Source: Campylobacterota bacterium
GTDB taxonomy: Bacteria > Campylobacterota > Campylobacteria > Campylobacterales > Nitratiruptoraceae
Direction: 5' to 3'
DNA: 33,905 bases
Assembly (NCBI GenBank): GCA_009659895.1
Contig: PUXX01000027.1
Span: 1 to 33,905, forward strand
Every line of letters starts with the position of its first letter. Position 1 is the first letter of the stretch. The position numbers and the translations under genes are program-made. Shown piece after piece: positions 1-8,235 of the stretch. The notes beneath the pieces were generated by a model, which saw only the letters and a list, made by a program, of their open reading frames with translations, was not told where the DNA came from and searched no databases.

Positions 1-1422
1 AAAGCCAACAAAGCCAAAGAGTACCTAAAGAACTGGATACCCTATCGCTACAAACGATATGTGGTATTTGCTATCGTCACCGTCGTGTCGCTGGTGCTGC
101 CCTGGATCAAGATAAACGGTAACCACTTCTTCTTGCTCAATTTCGATCATAAACAGCTGCACCTCTTCTTCGTGCGGTTCGATATGCAAGAGCTCTACTT
201 GATGCCTTTCTTGCTCTGGATACTCTTTTTTGGGATATTCTTCATCACCACACTTGGAGGCCGGGTCTGGTGTGGCTGGAGCTGCCCTCAGACCATCTTT
301 CGAGTGATCTATCGGGACTTGATTGAAACAAAGCTTTTGCATCTGAGAAAAAGGATCAGCAATAAACAGATAGAGCCCGATATGAGTAAACCAGAAAACA
401 AGGTCAAAAAGCTCATAGCCATCCTTCTATGGTCACTCCTGGCCTTCATCGCCGCTGCTGATTTCATCTGGTACTTTGTACCACCAGAAGAGTTCCTCCA
501 CTATATCCAAAATCCTGGTGAACACCCGATCCTCATGGGCTTTTGGATAGGGACGGCACTCTTCTTGATAGCCGATGTGGTCTTTATCAAAGAGAATTTT
601 TGTATCTATATCTGCCCCTACGCAAGAGTCCAGTCGGTACTCTACGATGAAGATACCTTCCAGACTATCTACGACTATAAAAGAGGGGGCCGCATCTACG
701 ATGAGCACGGCAACCTCATAGTCCACAACAAAAAAGAGCTCAAAGAGATAAACGGAGAGAGTGCTGAGTGTACCCTGTGCGAATCCTGCGTCAAGGTCTG
801 CCCGACCCATATCGATATACGAAAAGGGATGCAGCTTGAGTGTATCAACTGCTTGGAGTGCGCAGATGCCTGCACCAAAGTGATGGGGGCTCTTGGCAAA
901 GAGAGCCTGGTGCGATGGACCAGCTACTACGCTTTGGAGACCGGTAAGCCCACCAGAGTCTTTCGATTTCGAATCATCGCCTACATCGTGATGCTGGCGA
1001 TTGCTTTCGTAGCACTCTTCTATATGGGAAGCAAAAAAGAGCATATGCTCTTAAATATCAATAGAACCTCCCAGCTCTATAAGATTGAGCCAGATGGAAG
1101 AGTCAAGAATACTTATGTCTTCTTGTTTCAAAACACCGAAAATGAGAAGCATCAATACTACTTCGAAATCGTCAACAACAAAGATATCAAGATTGAAAGA
1201 CCCAAAAAGCCTTTTACGGTGATACCGGGCAAGAAGGTCAAGAAGGTGGTGATTCTCTATACCGACAAAGTGTTGGCCAAAGATACCACCAAAGATACGC
1301 CAATACCTATCAAGATCAAAGCCTATGCGGTGGACGACCCCAAAAAGATCAAGGTCTATCGAGACACCATATTCGTATTCCCAAGATGGGATATCTATCA
1401 AAAGCATATCAAGAAGGATTAG
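1..1422 (+). CDS. ccoG: Cytochrome c oxidase accessory protein CcoG/FixG-like (5'-truncated by window edge)
   Basis: Reading frame is open from base 1 (KANKAKEYLKNWIPYRYKRYV...), so the GTG at 61 is probably internal; polytopic membrane protein with ferredoxin-type cysteine clusters CTLCESCVKVCP and CINCLECADAC; CGWSCPQTIFR motif typical of CcoG. Confidence 0.93.
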   Translation, partial: KANKAKEYLKNWIPYRYKRYVVFAIVTVVSLVLPWIKINGNHFFLLNFDHKQLHLFFVRFDMQELYLMPFLLWILFFGIFFITTLGGRVWCGWSCPQTIFRVIYRDLIETKLLHLRKRISNKQIEPDMSKPENKVKKLIAILLWSLLAFIAAADFIWYFVPPEEFLHYIQNPGEHPILMGFWIGTALFLIADVVFIKENFCIYICPYARVQSVLYDEDTFQTIYDYKRGGRIYDEHGNLIVHNKKELKEINGESAECTLCESCVKVCPTHIDIRKGMQLECINCLECADACTKVMGALGKESLVRWTSYYALETGKPTRVFRFRIIAYIVMLAIAFVALFYMGSKKEHMLLNINRTSQLYKIEPDGRVKNTYVFLFQNTENEKHQYYFEIVNNKDIKIERPKKPFTVIPGKKVKKVVILYTDKVLAKDTTKDTPIPIKIKAYAVDDPKKIKVYRDTIFVFPRWDIYQKHIKKD

Positions 1423-1424
1423 GC

Positions 1425-1772
1425 ATGCTTACGGCTCTGCCGGTCAAGACAAACAAGGACAATCCCGCCCTCTCGCCCCTTTTTGGGCACGCGAAGTGGT
1501 TTGCGTTCGTGGAGGAGGGAAGAGTCTCCATCGAGGCTAATCCCTACGACGGGGGTGTGGCCGTGGTGGAGTGGCTGCTACATAGGGGAGTGGATCGTAT
1601 CATTACGCAGCATATCGGGCTCAAGCCCTTCATGCTGCTGGCACGTGAAGGTGTGGAGTGCTTCTATCCGGGAGAGGGGCGGATAGAGCTTGACGAGGCT
1701 TTGAAAAGATGCGAAAATGGTGAGTGTGAGCCGATATCCCAGCACAATATCGAAAAATTCACTCGCCACTAA
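1425..1772 (+). CDS. NifX/NifB-type dinitrogenase iron-molybdenum cofactor family protein
   Basis: ATG at 1425 in the frame of the 1386..1772 ORF; N-terminal (A)LPVKTNKDNPALSPLFGHAKWFAFVEEG and GVDRIITQHIGLKPF pattern of the NifX-NifB superfamily. Confidence 0.75.
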   Translation: MLTALPVKTNKDNPALSPLFGHAKWFAFVEEGRVSIEANPYDGGVAVVEWLLHRGVDRIITQHIGLKPFMLLAREGVECFYPGEGRIELDEALKRCENGECEPISQHNIEKFTRH

Positions 1773-1781
1773 GGAGCCGAC

Positions 1782-2000
1782 ATGAAAAAAGAGGGTTTCG
1801 ACGAGTACGGAGAGCCGACGCTAAGAGAGATCGATGACTACAAAGGCACCCACTCCAAAGAGAAAAGCAAAGTCATCATGTGGGTGATTATCAGCGGGCT
1901 TATCCTTGGCGTCTTCTACGCTATGGCTAGATACTATTTTTGGGATGCGGGGGAGAAAGAGCTCAACGTCCCTCAAGATCAAAAAATCAGACACTATTAG
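1782..2000 (+). CDS. Small single-pass membrane protein of unknown function (72 aa)
   Basis: ATG preceded by AAGGAG; charged N-terminus then one hydrophobic segment VIMWVIISGLILGVFYAMARYYF; tightly packed between the NifX-like and SQR-like genes. Confidence 0.65.
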   Translation: MKKEGFDEYGEPTLREIDDYKGTHSKEKSKVIMWVIISGLILGVFYAMARYYFWDAGEKELNVPQDQKIRHY

Positions 2001-2008
2001 GAGCGATC

Positions 2009-3178
2009 ATGAAAAAGGTAGTAGTGCTTGGAGGCGGTTTTGCGGGTGTGGAGGCCGCGATCTTTTTGCGTAAGGAGGGCTTTGACGTCGATCTGATAAG
2101 TCCTAGGCCATTTATGTATATCTATCCTACCTCTATCTGGGTGCCGGTGAACGAGGCGGAGTTTAGCGACGTCTGTATCGCGATGGAGGAGCTTGAGAAA
2201 GTGCATGGCTTCAAGTGGATCGACGATGAGATCACCCAGATCGAGGCCAAGGCCAAAAGAGCGGTAGGCAAAAAGGGCGAATATAGAGGGGACTTCTTGG
2301 TGATCGCCATGGGAGCCGGGAAGATGAAGCATGAAGGAAATGAACACTACCTCTCTATCTGCGGCGATCCCGATGAGGCGATCAAGATGCGCGACGCCAT
2401 CGACAAGCTGGTCTGCGAGAAGCGAAAGGGCAAGATCGTCATGGGTTTTGGAGGCAACCCCAAAGACTCCACCGCCGTTCGGGGAGGTCCGGCTTTTGAG
2501 ATGATGTTCAACGTCCACAACTACCTCAAAAAGAAGGGGCTTCGGGATAGATTCGAGCTTACCTTCTTTGCGACGATGAAAGAGCCGGGCAAGCGTCTTG
2601 GGCCACAGGCTCTGAAGATGATGGACCTTTTTTTCAGCAAGCTGGGCATCAACAAGCATTTTGGCAAGAAGATCAAACGCTTCGAGGCAGATGGAGTTGT
2701 CTTCGAAGATGATAGCAAGCTTGAGAGTGACTTTACGATGTTCATCCCTGCTGGTGCCGGGCACGAAGTCTTTGCCAAAAGCGATCTGCCTCTTAGTGAG
2801 GCCGGGTTCATCCTCATCGACGAATATTGCGAAGTCAAAGAGACTCCCGGCGTCTACGCCATAGGTGACAGCGCCTACATCGAAGGGCCCGACTGGAGAG
2901 CGAAGCAGGGACATATCGCCGAGGTGATGGCAAGAAACACCGCCAACAACATCGCAATCGCCAGCGGAGCCAAAGTGGGCAAAAAGCTAAGCTACCTGCC
3001 TCACCTCAACATCATCTGCGTCATGGACAGCGGAGACGGGGCCGCTTTCGTCTATCGCGATGACAAGCGAGGGCTCATGATCCCGATGCCGATCGTGGGA
3101 CACTGGCTCAAAAAAGCTTGGGGCTGGTATTGTAGATATTCCAAGCTTGGCAAGATTCCGAGGCTACCGGGCCTATGA
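2009..3178 (+). CDS. FAD-dependent oxidoreductase, sulfide:quinone oxidoreductase (SQR)-like
   Basis: GGGFAGVEAAIFLRK dinucleotide-binding motif, TPGVYAIGDSAY FAD motif, C-terminal CVMDSGDGAAFVYRD typical of SQR-like proteins; ATG at 2009 after GGAG. Confidence 0.8.
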   Translation: MKKVVVLGGGFAGVEAAIFLRKEGFDVDLISPRPFMYIYPTSIWVPVNEAEFSDVCIAMEELEKVHGFKWIDDEITQIEAKAKRAVGKKGEYRGDFLVIAMGAGKMKHEGNEHYLSICGDPDEAIKMRDAIDKLVCEKRKGKIVMGFGGNPKDSTAVRGGPAFEMMFNVHNYLKKKGLRDRFELTFFATMKEPGKRLGPQALKMMDLFFSKLGINKHFGKKIKRFEADGVVFEDDSKLESDFTMFIPAGAGHEVFAKSDLPLSEAGFILIDEYCEVKETPGVYAIGDSAYIEGPDWRAKQGHIAEVMARNTANNIAIASGAKVGKKLSYLPHLNIICVMDSGDGAAFVYRDDKRGLMIPMPIVGHWLKKAWGWYCRYSKLGKIPRLPGL

Positions 3179-3246
3179 TACAAAAGTAGCGGAATGTGGG
3201 ATGATAAATAGATACAATGCTCGAAAAAATTTACAAGGAGGCCCTC

Positions 3247-3663
3247 ATGGCAAAATTGACCGAATTCGAACGAAACGTAGCTGAGCGCATCAAAGAGCAG
3301 ATCGAGCTCAACAAAGATAAACCAGAGCTTGGCAACGTCGATCTCAAAAAAGCCATCGAACTGGTCAAAGAGGCTGGAGCTATCTTGCTCGACGTTCGCC
3401 CGCCGGCCAAGGTTGAGACCGAAAACGCGGAAGAGGCGGACATTCCCGATGCCTACTACACTCCCTATCCGGAGTTTACGAACTATCTCGATATCTTGCC
3501 AGACGACAAGACCACGGTGATCGTCACCGCGTGTCTCAAGGGGCTTTTTGCAAGTCGCGTCAAGGCCTACTTGGAGGTCTTGGGATATGAGAACGTCTAT
3601 GTCTTCACCGGCAACATCGAAGACTGGATCGCGGCGCACAAAGCCCACACGGGTGAGATCTAA
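3247..3663 (+). CDS. Rhodanese-like domain protein
   Basis: ATG 3247 preceded by AAGGAGG; AILLDVRPPAKVE...IPDAYYTPYPEF...TTVIVTACLKGLFASRVKAYLEVLGYENVYVFTGNIEDWIAA is a rhodanese fold pattern. Confidence 0.85.
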   Translation: MAKLTEFERNVAERIKEQIELNKDKPELGNVDLKKAIELVKEAGAILLDVRPPAKVETENAEEADIPDAYYTPYPEFTNYLDILPDDKTTVIVTACLKGLFASRVKAYLEVLGYENVYVFTGNIEDWIAAHKAHTGEI

Positions 3664-4045
3664 GCTCCTTTGGCCGCTCCTTGCGGCCCTTCTGTTTTTT
3701 GGATGCGAGAAGAGGATCTACCGGCACAAATACGCCGAGCCTTCAAGACCTATCACCTGCCTCAAACTTCAAAGCGACAATCTTTTGACCAAGTCCCTTT
3801 TGCAAGATCGCTACCGATTTACCGACGATTGCCCTTTTAGGCTCAAGACCACCTCCCACTTCGTCTCCACATGCACTTCGGCCAAAGCCAAAGCTTTAGG
3901 CAGCGATTTCGACGGATTTTTGCGATTTGAGCTCTATGAGAGAGATCGGCTGCTCTATCGGGGTCAAATCGATTTCAAGGGGTGTTTGAGCGAAGGAGTG
4001 GTGAGCAGACTCTTCGATCTTTTGCGAAAAGAGAACGATTTGTAG
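3653..4045 (+). CDS. Small predicted lipoprotein of unknown function
   Basis: GTG start at 3653 overlapping the rhodanese stop; signal peptide with lipobox (VRSKLLWPLLAALLFFGC|EKR). Confidence 0.6.
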   Translation: MRSKLLWPLLAALLFFGCEKRIYRHKYAEPSRPITCLKLQSDNLLTKSLLQDRYRFTDDCPFRLKTTSHFVSTCTSAKAKALGSDFDGFLRFELYERDRLLYRGQIDFKGCLSEGVVSRLFDLLRKENDL

Positions 4046-4058
4046 ATATTTTTTTAGC

Positions 4059-4064
4059 TATAAT
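4059..4064 (+). promoter_or_regulatory. Putative -10 box (TATAAT) upstream of the modE operon
   Basis: TAGCTATAATAG 20 nt upstream of the modE ATG, preceded by a T-run, no clear -35. Confidence 0.5.
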
Positions 4065-4084
4065 AGAGCCAAAAAGAGGGTGCG

Positions 4085-4726
4085 ATGGAGCTTGAGCTTG
4101 TTTGGAAAGAGGGAGATAGACTCTTCTTGGATCAAAAGAGGGCCGAGCTTTTAGAGTCGATCCAAAAGCATGGCTCTCTCTCCAAAGCCGCCAAAGAGTG
4201 TGGGATGAGCTACAAAGGTGCGTGGGATACGCTCCAGAGCATGAGCCAGCTTGCGGGCACCAGGCTCTTTGAGAGCAGGATTGGCGGAAGCAGAGGCGGG
4301 GGCACGAAACTGAGCCAAGAGGCTTTGGATCTGCTCAAAAGATACAAAGAGCAGCGATCCAAACTTTTCGAAAAAAAGATCCAACATCTCAACACGCTTC
4401 CAGTGACCATCGATCGGGTCAAAAAAAAGGGAGATGAGGTCCTGGTCTGGGGACTCTTTGGCTCCTATCGGCTCAAGGCCAGGGTCTTGGGTGAGGCCTG
4501 GGAAGAGCTAGGGCTCCAAGAGGGCCAGAGGGCTCTTTTTCTTTTCAAACCTTTTGGTTGCAAAGGAGAGGAGAATCGTATGGAGGGGATATTGCTAGAA
4601 TCTGGCAAGAAGATGGTAAAGGTCCTGGTCGAAGATGAGGTGGTATGGGTATACAAGTACCGGCTCAAGGGCTCATCGGTCCACTTTTTCGTCGATCCAA
4701 AAAGCATCGTCGTTGCGAAGGTGTGA
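4085..4726 (+). CDS. modE: ModE-family molybdate-responsive transcriptional regulator with a C-terminal Mop-like region
   Basis: HTH region LLESIQKHGSLSKAAKECGMSYKGAWDTLQSM and RIGGSRGGGTKLSQEALDLL are characteristic of ModE; followed directly by modABC. Confidence 0.88.
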   Translation: MELELVWKEGDRLFLDQKRAELLESIQKHGSLSKAAKECGMSYKGAWDTLQSMSQLAGTRLFESRIGGSRGGGTKLSQEALDLLKRYKEQRSKLFEKKIQHLNTLPVTIDRVKKKGDEVLVWGLFGSYRLKARVLGEAWEELGLQEGQRALFLFKPFGCKGEENRMEGILLESGKKMVKVLVEDEVVWVYKYRLKGSSVHFFVDPKSIVVAKV

Positions 4727-4728
4727 GG

Positions 4729-5445
4729 ATGAGAGCCATCGTGGCGCTAGTGCTAGGAGCGATATGGAGTTTTGGGGCCTCCATTACCGTCGCCGCCGCT
4801 GCGAATATGAGCTTCGCTCTTCCAAAACTCATCGAAGCCTTCGAAAAAAGTCATCCCAAAATAGAGATAAAAGCCATCTATGCTAGCAGCGGCAAGCTAG
4901 CAGCCCAGATCCAAAAAGGAGCCCCCTATCATATCTTCCTATCAGCGGATATGGAGTATCCAAAGAGGCTCTACCGCCAGGGGCTCACTACCATTCGTCC
5001 CCTCGTCTACGCCAAAGGCAAGCTGGTCTTTTTGAGTCGCCATATCCAAAATTTTCAAGATGTCCCAAAGCTTGCTTCCATCGCCATAGCCAATCCAAAG
5101 ACCGCCCCCTATGGCAAGGCGGCCAAGGAGGCGCTGGAGCGTATGGGAGTGTGGGAGGAGCTGCAAGCTCGATTGATATTTGGCGAATCGGTAGCCCAGA
5201 CCTTTTTCTACGCTACCAAGGCAGCGCAGGGAGGCTTCGTGGCGGAGTCGGCTCTCTTTGGTCCAGAGGGTAAAAAGCTGCGAAAAATGGCTCTGGAGGT
5301 GCCAAAGGAGCTCTACCGACCCATAGAGCAAGGTGGTGTCATCCTCAAAGGAGCTCCTAAAGAGGCTATGGAGTTTTTTTGCTTTCTGTTCTCCCCGCAA
5401 GGGGTAGAGATACTGGAGTCTTTTGGGTATCGCTGCGATGATTGA
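4729..5445 (+). CDS. modA: Molybdate ABC transporter substrate-binding protein
   Basis: Signal peptide, then SITVAAAANMSFALPKLIEAFEKSHP...SSGKLAAQIQKGAPYHIFLSADMEYPKRL, a ModA signature. Confidence 0.93.
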   Translation: MRAIVALVLGAIWSFGASITVAAAANMSFALPKLIEAFEKSHPKIEIKAIYASSGKLAAQIQKGAPYHIFLSADMEYPKRLYRQGLTTIRPLVYAKGKLVFLSRHIQNFQDVPKLASIAIANPKTAPYGKAAKEALERMGVWEELQARLIFGESVAQTFFYATKAAQGGFVAESALFGPEGKKLRKMALEVPKELYRPIEQGGVILKGAPKEAMEFFCFLFSPQGVEILESFGYRCDD

Positions 5446-6106
5446 CTGGACACCTTTTTGGCTCTCTTTCAAGCTAGCGGGAGTGACGACGGTAATACTG
5501 CTTCTTATTGGCATTCCCCTGGCCTGGTGGCTCTCCAGGACGAAAACTGCGATCAAGCCAATCTTGGAGACGATCGTGGCACTCCCTATCGTCCTGCCTC
5601 CTACCGTGATCGGCTTTTATATCCTATGGGCCTTGGCCCCCGACTCCTATCTTGGCTCCATTCTCCATGAGCTCTTTGGGATCAAGCTTGTCTTTAGTTT
5701 TTGGGGGATCGTGGTGGGTAGCGTCATCTACAGCCTCCCTTTTATGGTTCAGCCGCTCCAAAGCGGATTTGAGAGCGTGCCCAAGAGTCTTTATGAAGCT
5801 AGCTTCATAGCGGGTAAAGGGGAGCTGGAGACTTTGGTGAGGGTGATCTTGCCAAACATCAAGGGCGCTTTGGCTACCGCTGTCATCATCACCTTTGCCC
5901 ATACCCTCGGGGAGTTTGGGGTGGTGCTGATGGTAGGCGGAAGCATCCCCGGCGAGACCAAAGTGGCCAGTATCGCTATCTATGAGCTGGTGGAGAGTCT
6001 GGATTTTAGGAGAGCCCATATCTATAGCTTGGTGATGGTGGCGATAAGTTTTGCTATCCTTTTGGCGGTCTACTCCATCAAAAGAAGAGACGATGCTAAG
6101 AGCTAG
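5438..6106 (+). CDS. modB: Molybdate ABC transporter permease
   Basis: ATG 5438 (overlaps modA); polytopic; LGEFGVVLMVGGSIPGETKVASIAIYELVE permease motif. Confidence 0.93.
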   Translation: MIDWTPFWLSFKLAGVTTVILLLIGIPLAWWLSRTKTAIKPILETIVALPIVLPPTVIGFYILWALAPDSYLGSILHELFGIKLVFSFWGIVVGSVIYSLPFMVQPLQSGFESVPKSLYEASFIAGKGELETLVRVILPNIKGALATAVIITFAHTLGEFGVVLMVGGSIPGETKVASIAIYELVESLDFRRAHIYSLVMVAISFAILLAVYSIKRRDDAKS

Positions 6107-6881
6107 AGTCAAAAAGAGGCTAAAAAGTTTCGATCTGGAGTTCTCTTTGGAGATTGGGGCTGGAGAGTTTGTGATGCTCACAGGACCCAGTGGCAGTGGC
6201 AAAACCACTCTTTTGCGCATCTTGGCGGGATTGGAGAGAGGTGAGGGGGTCGTGGAGGTCGATGGTCAGATCTGGCAGGATCGAAGCAGATTTCTCCCAC
6301 CCCAAAGAAGAGGGGTGAGCTTCGTTTTTCAAGACTACGCTCTTTTTCCCAATATGAGCGTACTGCAGAATCTGCTCTATGTCCAAAAGGATCGCTCCTT
6401 GGCCATGGAGCTTTTGGAGATGGTCGATCTGGTGGAGTACCAGGATCGCTATCCCCATACCCTCAGCGGTGGACAAAAACAGAGGGTGGCTCTAGCAAGA
6501 GCCATGATGAAAAGACCACGTCTTATGCTCTTAGACGAGCCTCTCTCGGCTCTAGATCCCAAAAGCAGAAGCTATCTCCAGGGCAAGATCCAAGAGCTCC
6601 ATGAGGCCTTTGGGGTGGCTACGCTCATGGTCAGCCACGATATAGCCGAAATCTATCGACTTGGGGAGCGGATCTTTCGTATGGAGCGAGGCAGCCTCAC
6701 TCCCCTTGGCAAAAACCGTCTTGTCCAAAGCCAGATCTACAAAGCGGAGGTGGTCGATCTGGTCGATGGGGGGATATTGGTGGGATTTATGGGCGGAATC
6801 TACCAAATAGCTACCCAAAAGTCCTATCGCATAGGCCAGATCGTGGATGTCCGTATAGAGGAGCTGGCTCTTGGAGTATGA
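6093..6881 (+). CDS. modC: Molybdate ABC transporter ATP-binding protein
   Basis: Walker A GPSGSGKTT, signature LSGGQKQRVALARA, Walker B LMLLDEPLSALD; overlaps modB. Confidence 0.92.
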   Translation: MLRARVKKRLKSFDLEFSLEIGAGEFVMLTGPSGSGKTTLLRILAGLERGEGVVEVDGQIWQDRSRFLPPQRRGVSFVFQDYALFPNMSVLQNLLYVQKDRSLAMELLEMVDLVEYQDRYPHTLSGGQKQRVALARAMMKRPRLMLLDEPLSALDPKSRSYLQGKIQELHEAFGVATLMVSHDIAEIYRLGERIFRMERGSLTPLGKNRLVQSQIYKAEVVDLVDGGILVGFMGGIYQIATQKSYRIGQIVDVRIEELALGV

Positions 6882-7461
6882 GATCTTGCGTCAGAGGCGA
6901 AAGAGTGTGAGGATCTTCGTGGAGGAGGACAGAGTGGTGGTCAAGGCGCCCTGGTATCTTCCCAAAAGGATCATCGATGCTTTCGTAAAATCCCATCAAG
7001 ACTATATCCAAAGACTCATCGCTCCTTTGGAGGAGTTCTTCTATCTGGGTCAAAAGATCAAGATCGAGCCGATCCGGCATGGCTGGCGCATGGAGGGGGA
7101 GATCTTCTATAGCGATGAGGATCGCAGGAAAAATGTAGAGAGCTTTTTACAAAAGGAGGCTCAAGCCTATATCCCCAAAAGGGTCCAAGAGCTTGCTAAA
7201 GCCTTTGGCGATCGCTATACCAGGGTCGGCATTACCGGTGCGAAGAGCCGATGGGGGAGCTGTAGCTCCAAAGGCCACCTCAACTTCACGTGGAGACTCA
7301 TGACACTCCCGCCAGATCTGATTGAGTATGTCATCGTCCATGAGCTTTGCCACCTAAGCTATATGAACCACTCCCGTGCCTTTTGGGATCTGGTCCGAAG
7401 CAGAATGCCAGACTACCAGCAGCGCCGAAAGAGACTCAAAGAGTATTCCACGCTTTTTTAG
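6871..7461 (+). CDS. YgjP/DUF45-type M48-like metallopeptidase
   Basis: SRWGSCSSKGHLNFTWRLMTLPPDLIEYVIVHELCHLSYMNHSRAFWDLV: HExxH plus downstream H; overlaps modC by 11 nt. Confidence 0.88.
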   Translation: MEYEILRQRRKSVRIFVEEDRVVVKAPWYLPKRIIDAFVKSHQDYIQRLIAPLEEFFYLGQKIKIEPIRHGWRMEGEIFYSDEDRRKNVESFLQKEAQAYIPKRVQELAKAFGDRYTRVGITGAKSRWGSCSSKGHLNFTWRLMTLPPDLIEYVIVHELCHLSYMNHSRAFWDLVRSRMPDYQQRRKRLKEYSTLF

Positions 7462-8150
7462 AAGCTGTAGACGATGGTGGCTTTGGTGACGGTGTCGGTG
7501 CTCTTTTTGCCCGCTGGCGGGAGATGGTCGTAGGTCAACTCAAAGGAGATCTTAAAACTCAGCGCCCGGACGATATGCAGCTGCAGGGAGCTTTCGAAAT
7601 CGATCTCATAATCTTGTGATTTTTCTATGTTTTCTATGATGTCGATGGTGGTCTTGAGGCGATTTTTTTTGGTGAGGCGATAGAGATGGTGGAGCTGGGC
7701 TTTGGCGTAGTGGAAGTTCTCGTGGGGCTGATTGGTGTAGTTGTTGCGGCGTAGCTCATATCCTAGCTTGAGGCTGAGTCGCTTGGTAGGTGTGTGGATG
7801 AGTCTATAGCCAAGCCCTGGGTTGATGCTGTACTGCTGGTCGTAGCCTTGGAAGACGTTGCGCAAAAATCCCAGATAAAAATAGGAGAAAAATTTGCGAG
7901 AATAAAGACGTGTGAGCTCCATTCTGGCACGGTAGCGCTCGTTGTTCTTGTCTCCGTATCTGGTGGAGTAGAGGATGTCGCCTCTGAATTTGAGGGTGGT
8001 CTTTGGATCTGGGTGGGTTCGCAGATGATAGGCTGCGGTGATGGAGTTTGTCTGGGTATTGCCCGTGGTGCCAAAGTAGCCAAACTCCACCTTTTGCTTC
8101 GTCTGTGCCATGGCGCAAAGGCAGAGCATCAACAGCCAGAGCCTTCTCAT
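7458..8150 (-). CDS. DUF481-like outer-membrane protein
   Basis: Start at complement of 8148..8150 (MRRLWLLMLCLCAMAQTKQKVEFGYFGTTGNTQT...) with signal peptide and alternating beta-strand pattern ending in aromatic residue (KATIVYSF). Confidence 0.7.
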   Translation of the reverse strand: MRRLWLLMLCLCAMAQTKQKVEFGYFGTTGNTQTNSITAAYHLRTHPDPKTTLKFRGDILYSTRYGDKNNERYRARMELTRLYSRKFFSYFYLGFLRNVFQGYDQQYSINPGLGYRLIHTPTKRLSLKLGYELRRNNYTNQPHENFHYAKAQLHHLYRLTKKNRLKTTIDIIENIEKSQDYEIDFESSLQLHIVRALSFKISFELTYDHLPPAGKKSTDTVTKATIVYSF

Positions 8151-8235
8151 CCTCTCTCCTTTTGGCAAATTGTACCACATTGCAATCTTTAAGCAAGATT
8201 GAGATAAAATTAACCTTAAAAAACGAAGGCTTGAT

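Noticed and set aside
1425-1772. Evidence for nitrogen fixation from the NifX-like and NifU-like (16824..17111) proteins
   Set aside because: Both are widespread domains outside nitrogenase clusters and no nifHDK/nifEN genes are present in the window.
1997-2914. 305-aa antisense ORF opposite the SQR-like gene
   Set aside because: No recognisable domain; mirrors a well-supported sense gene; long antisense ORFs are common here because of GAT/ATC-rich codon usage.
4046-4084. Molybdenum-cofactor riboswitch upstream of modE
   Set aside because: Only 39 nt between genes, no room for the aptamer; regulation by ModE is the simpler explanation.
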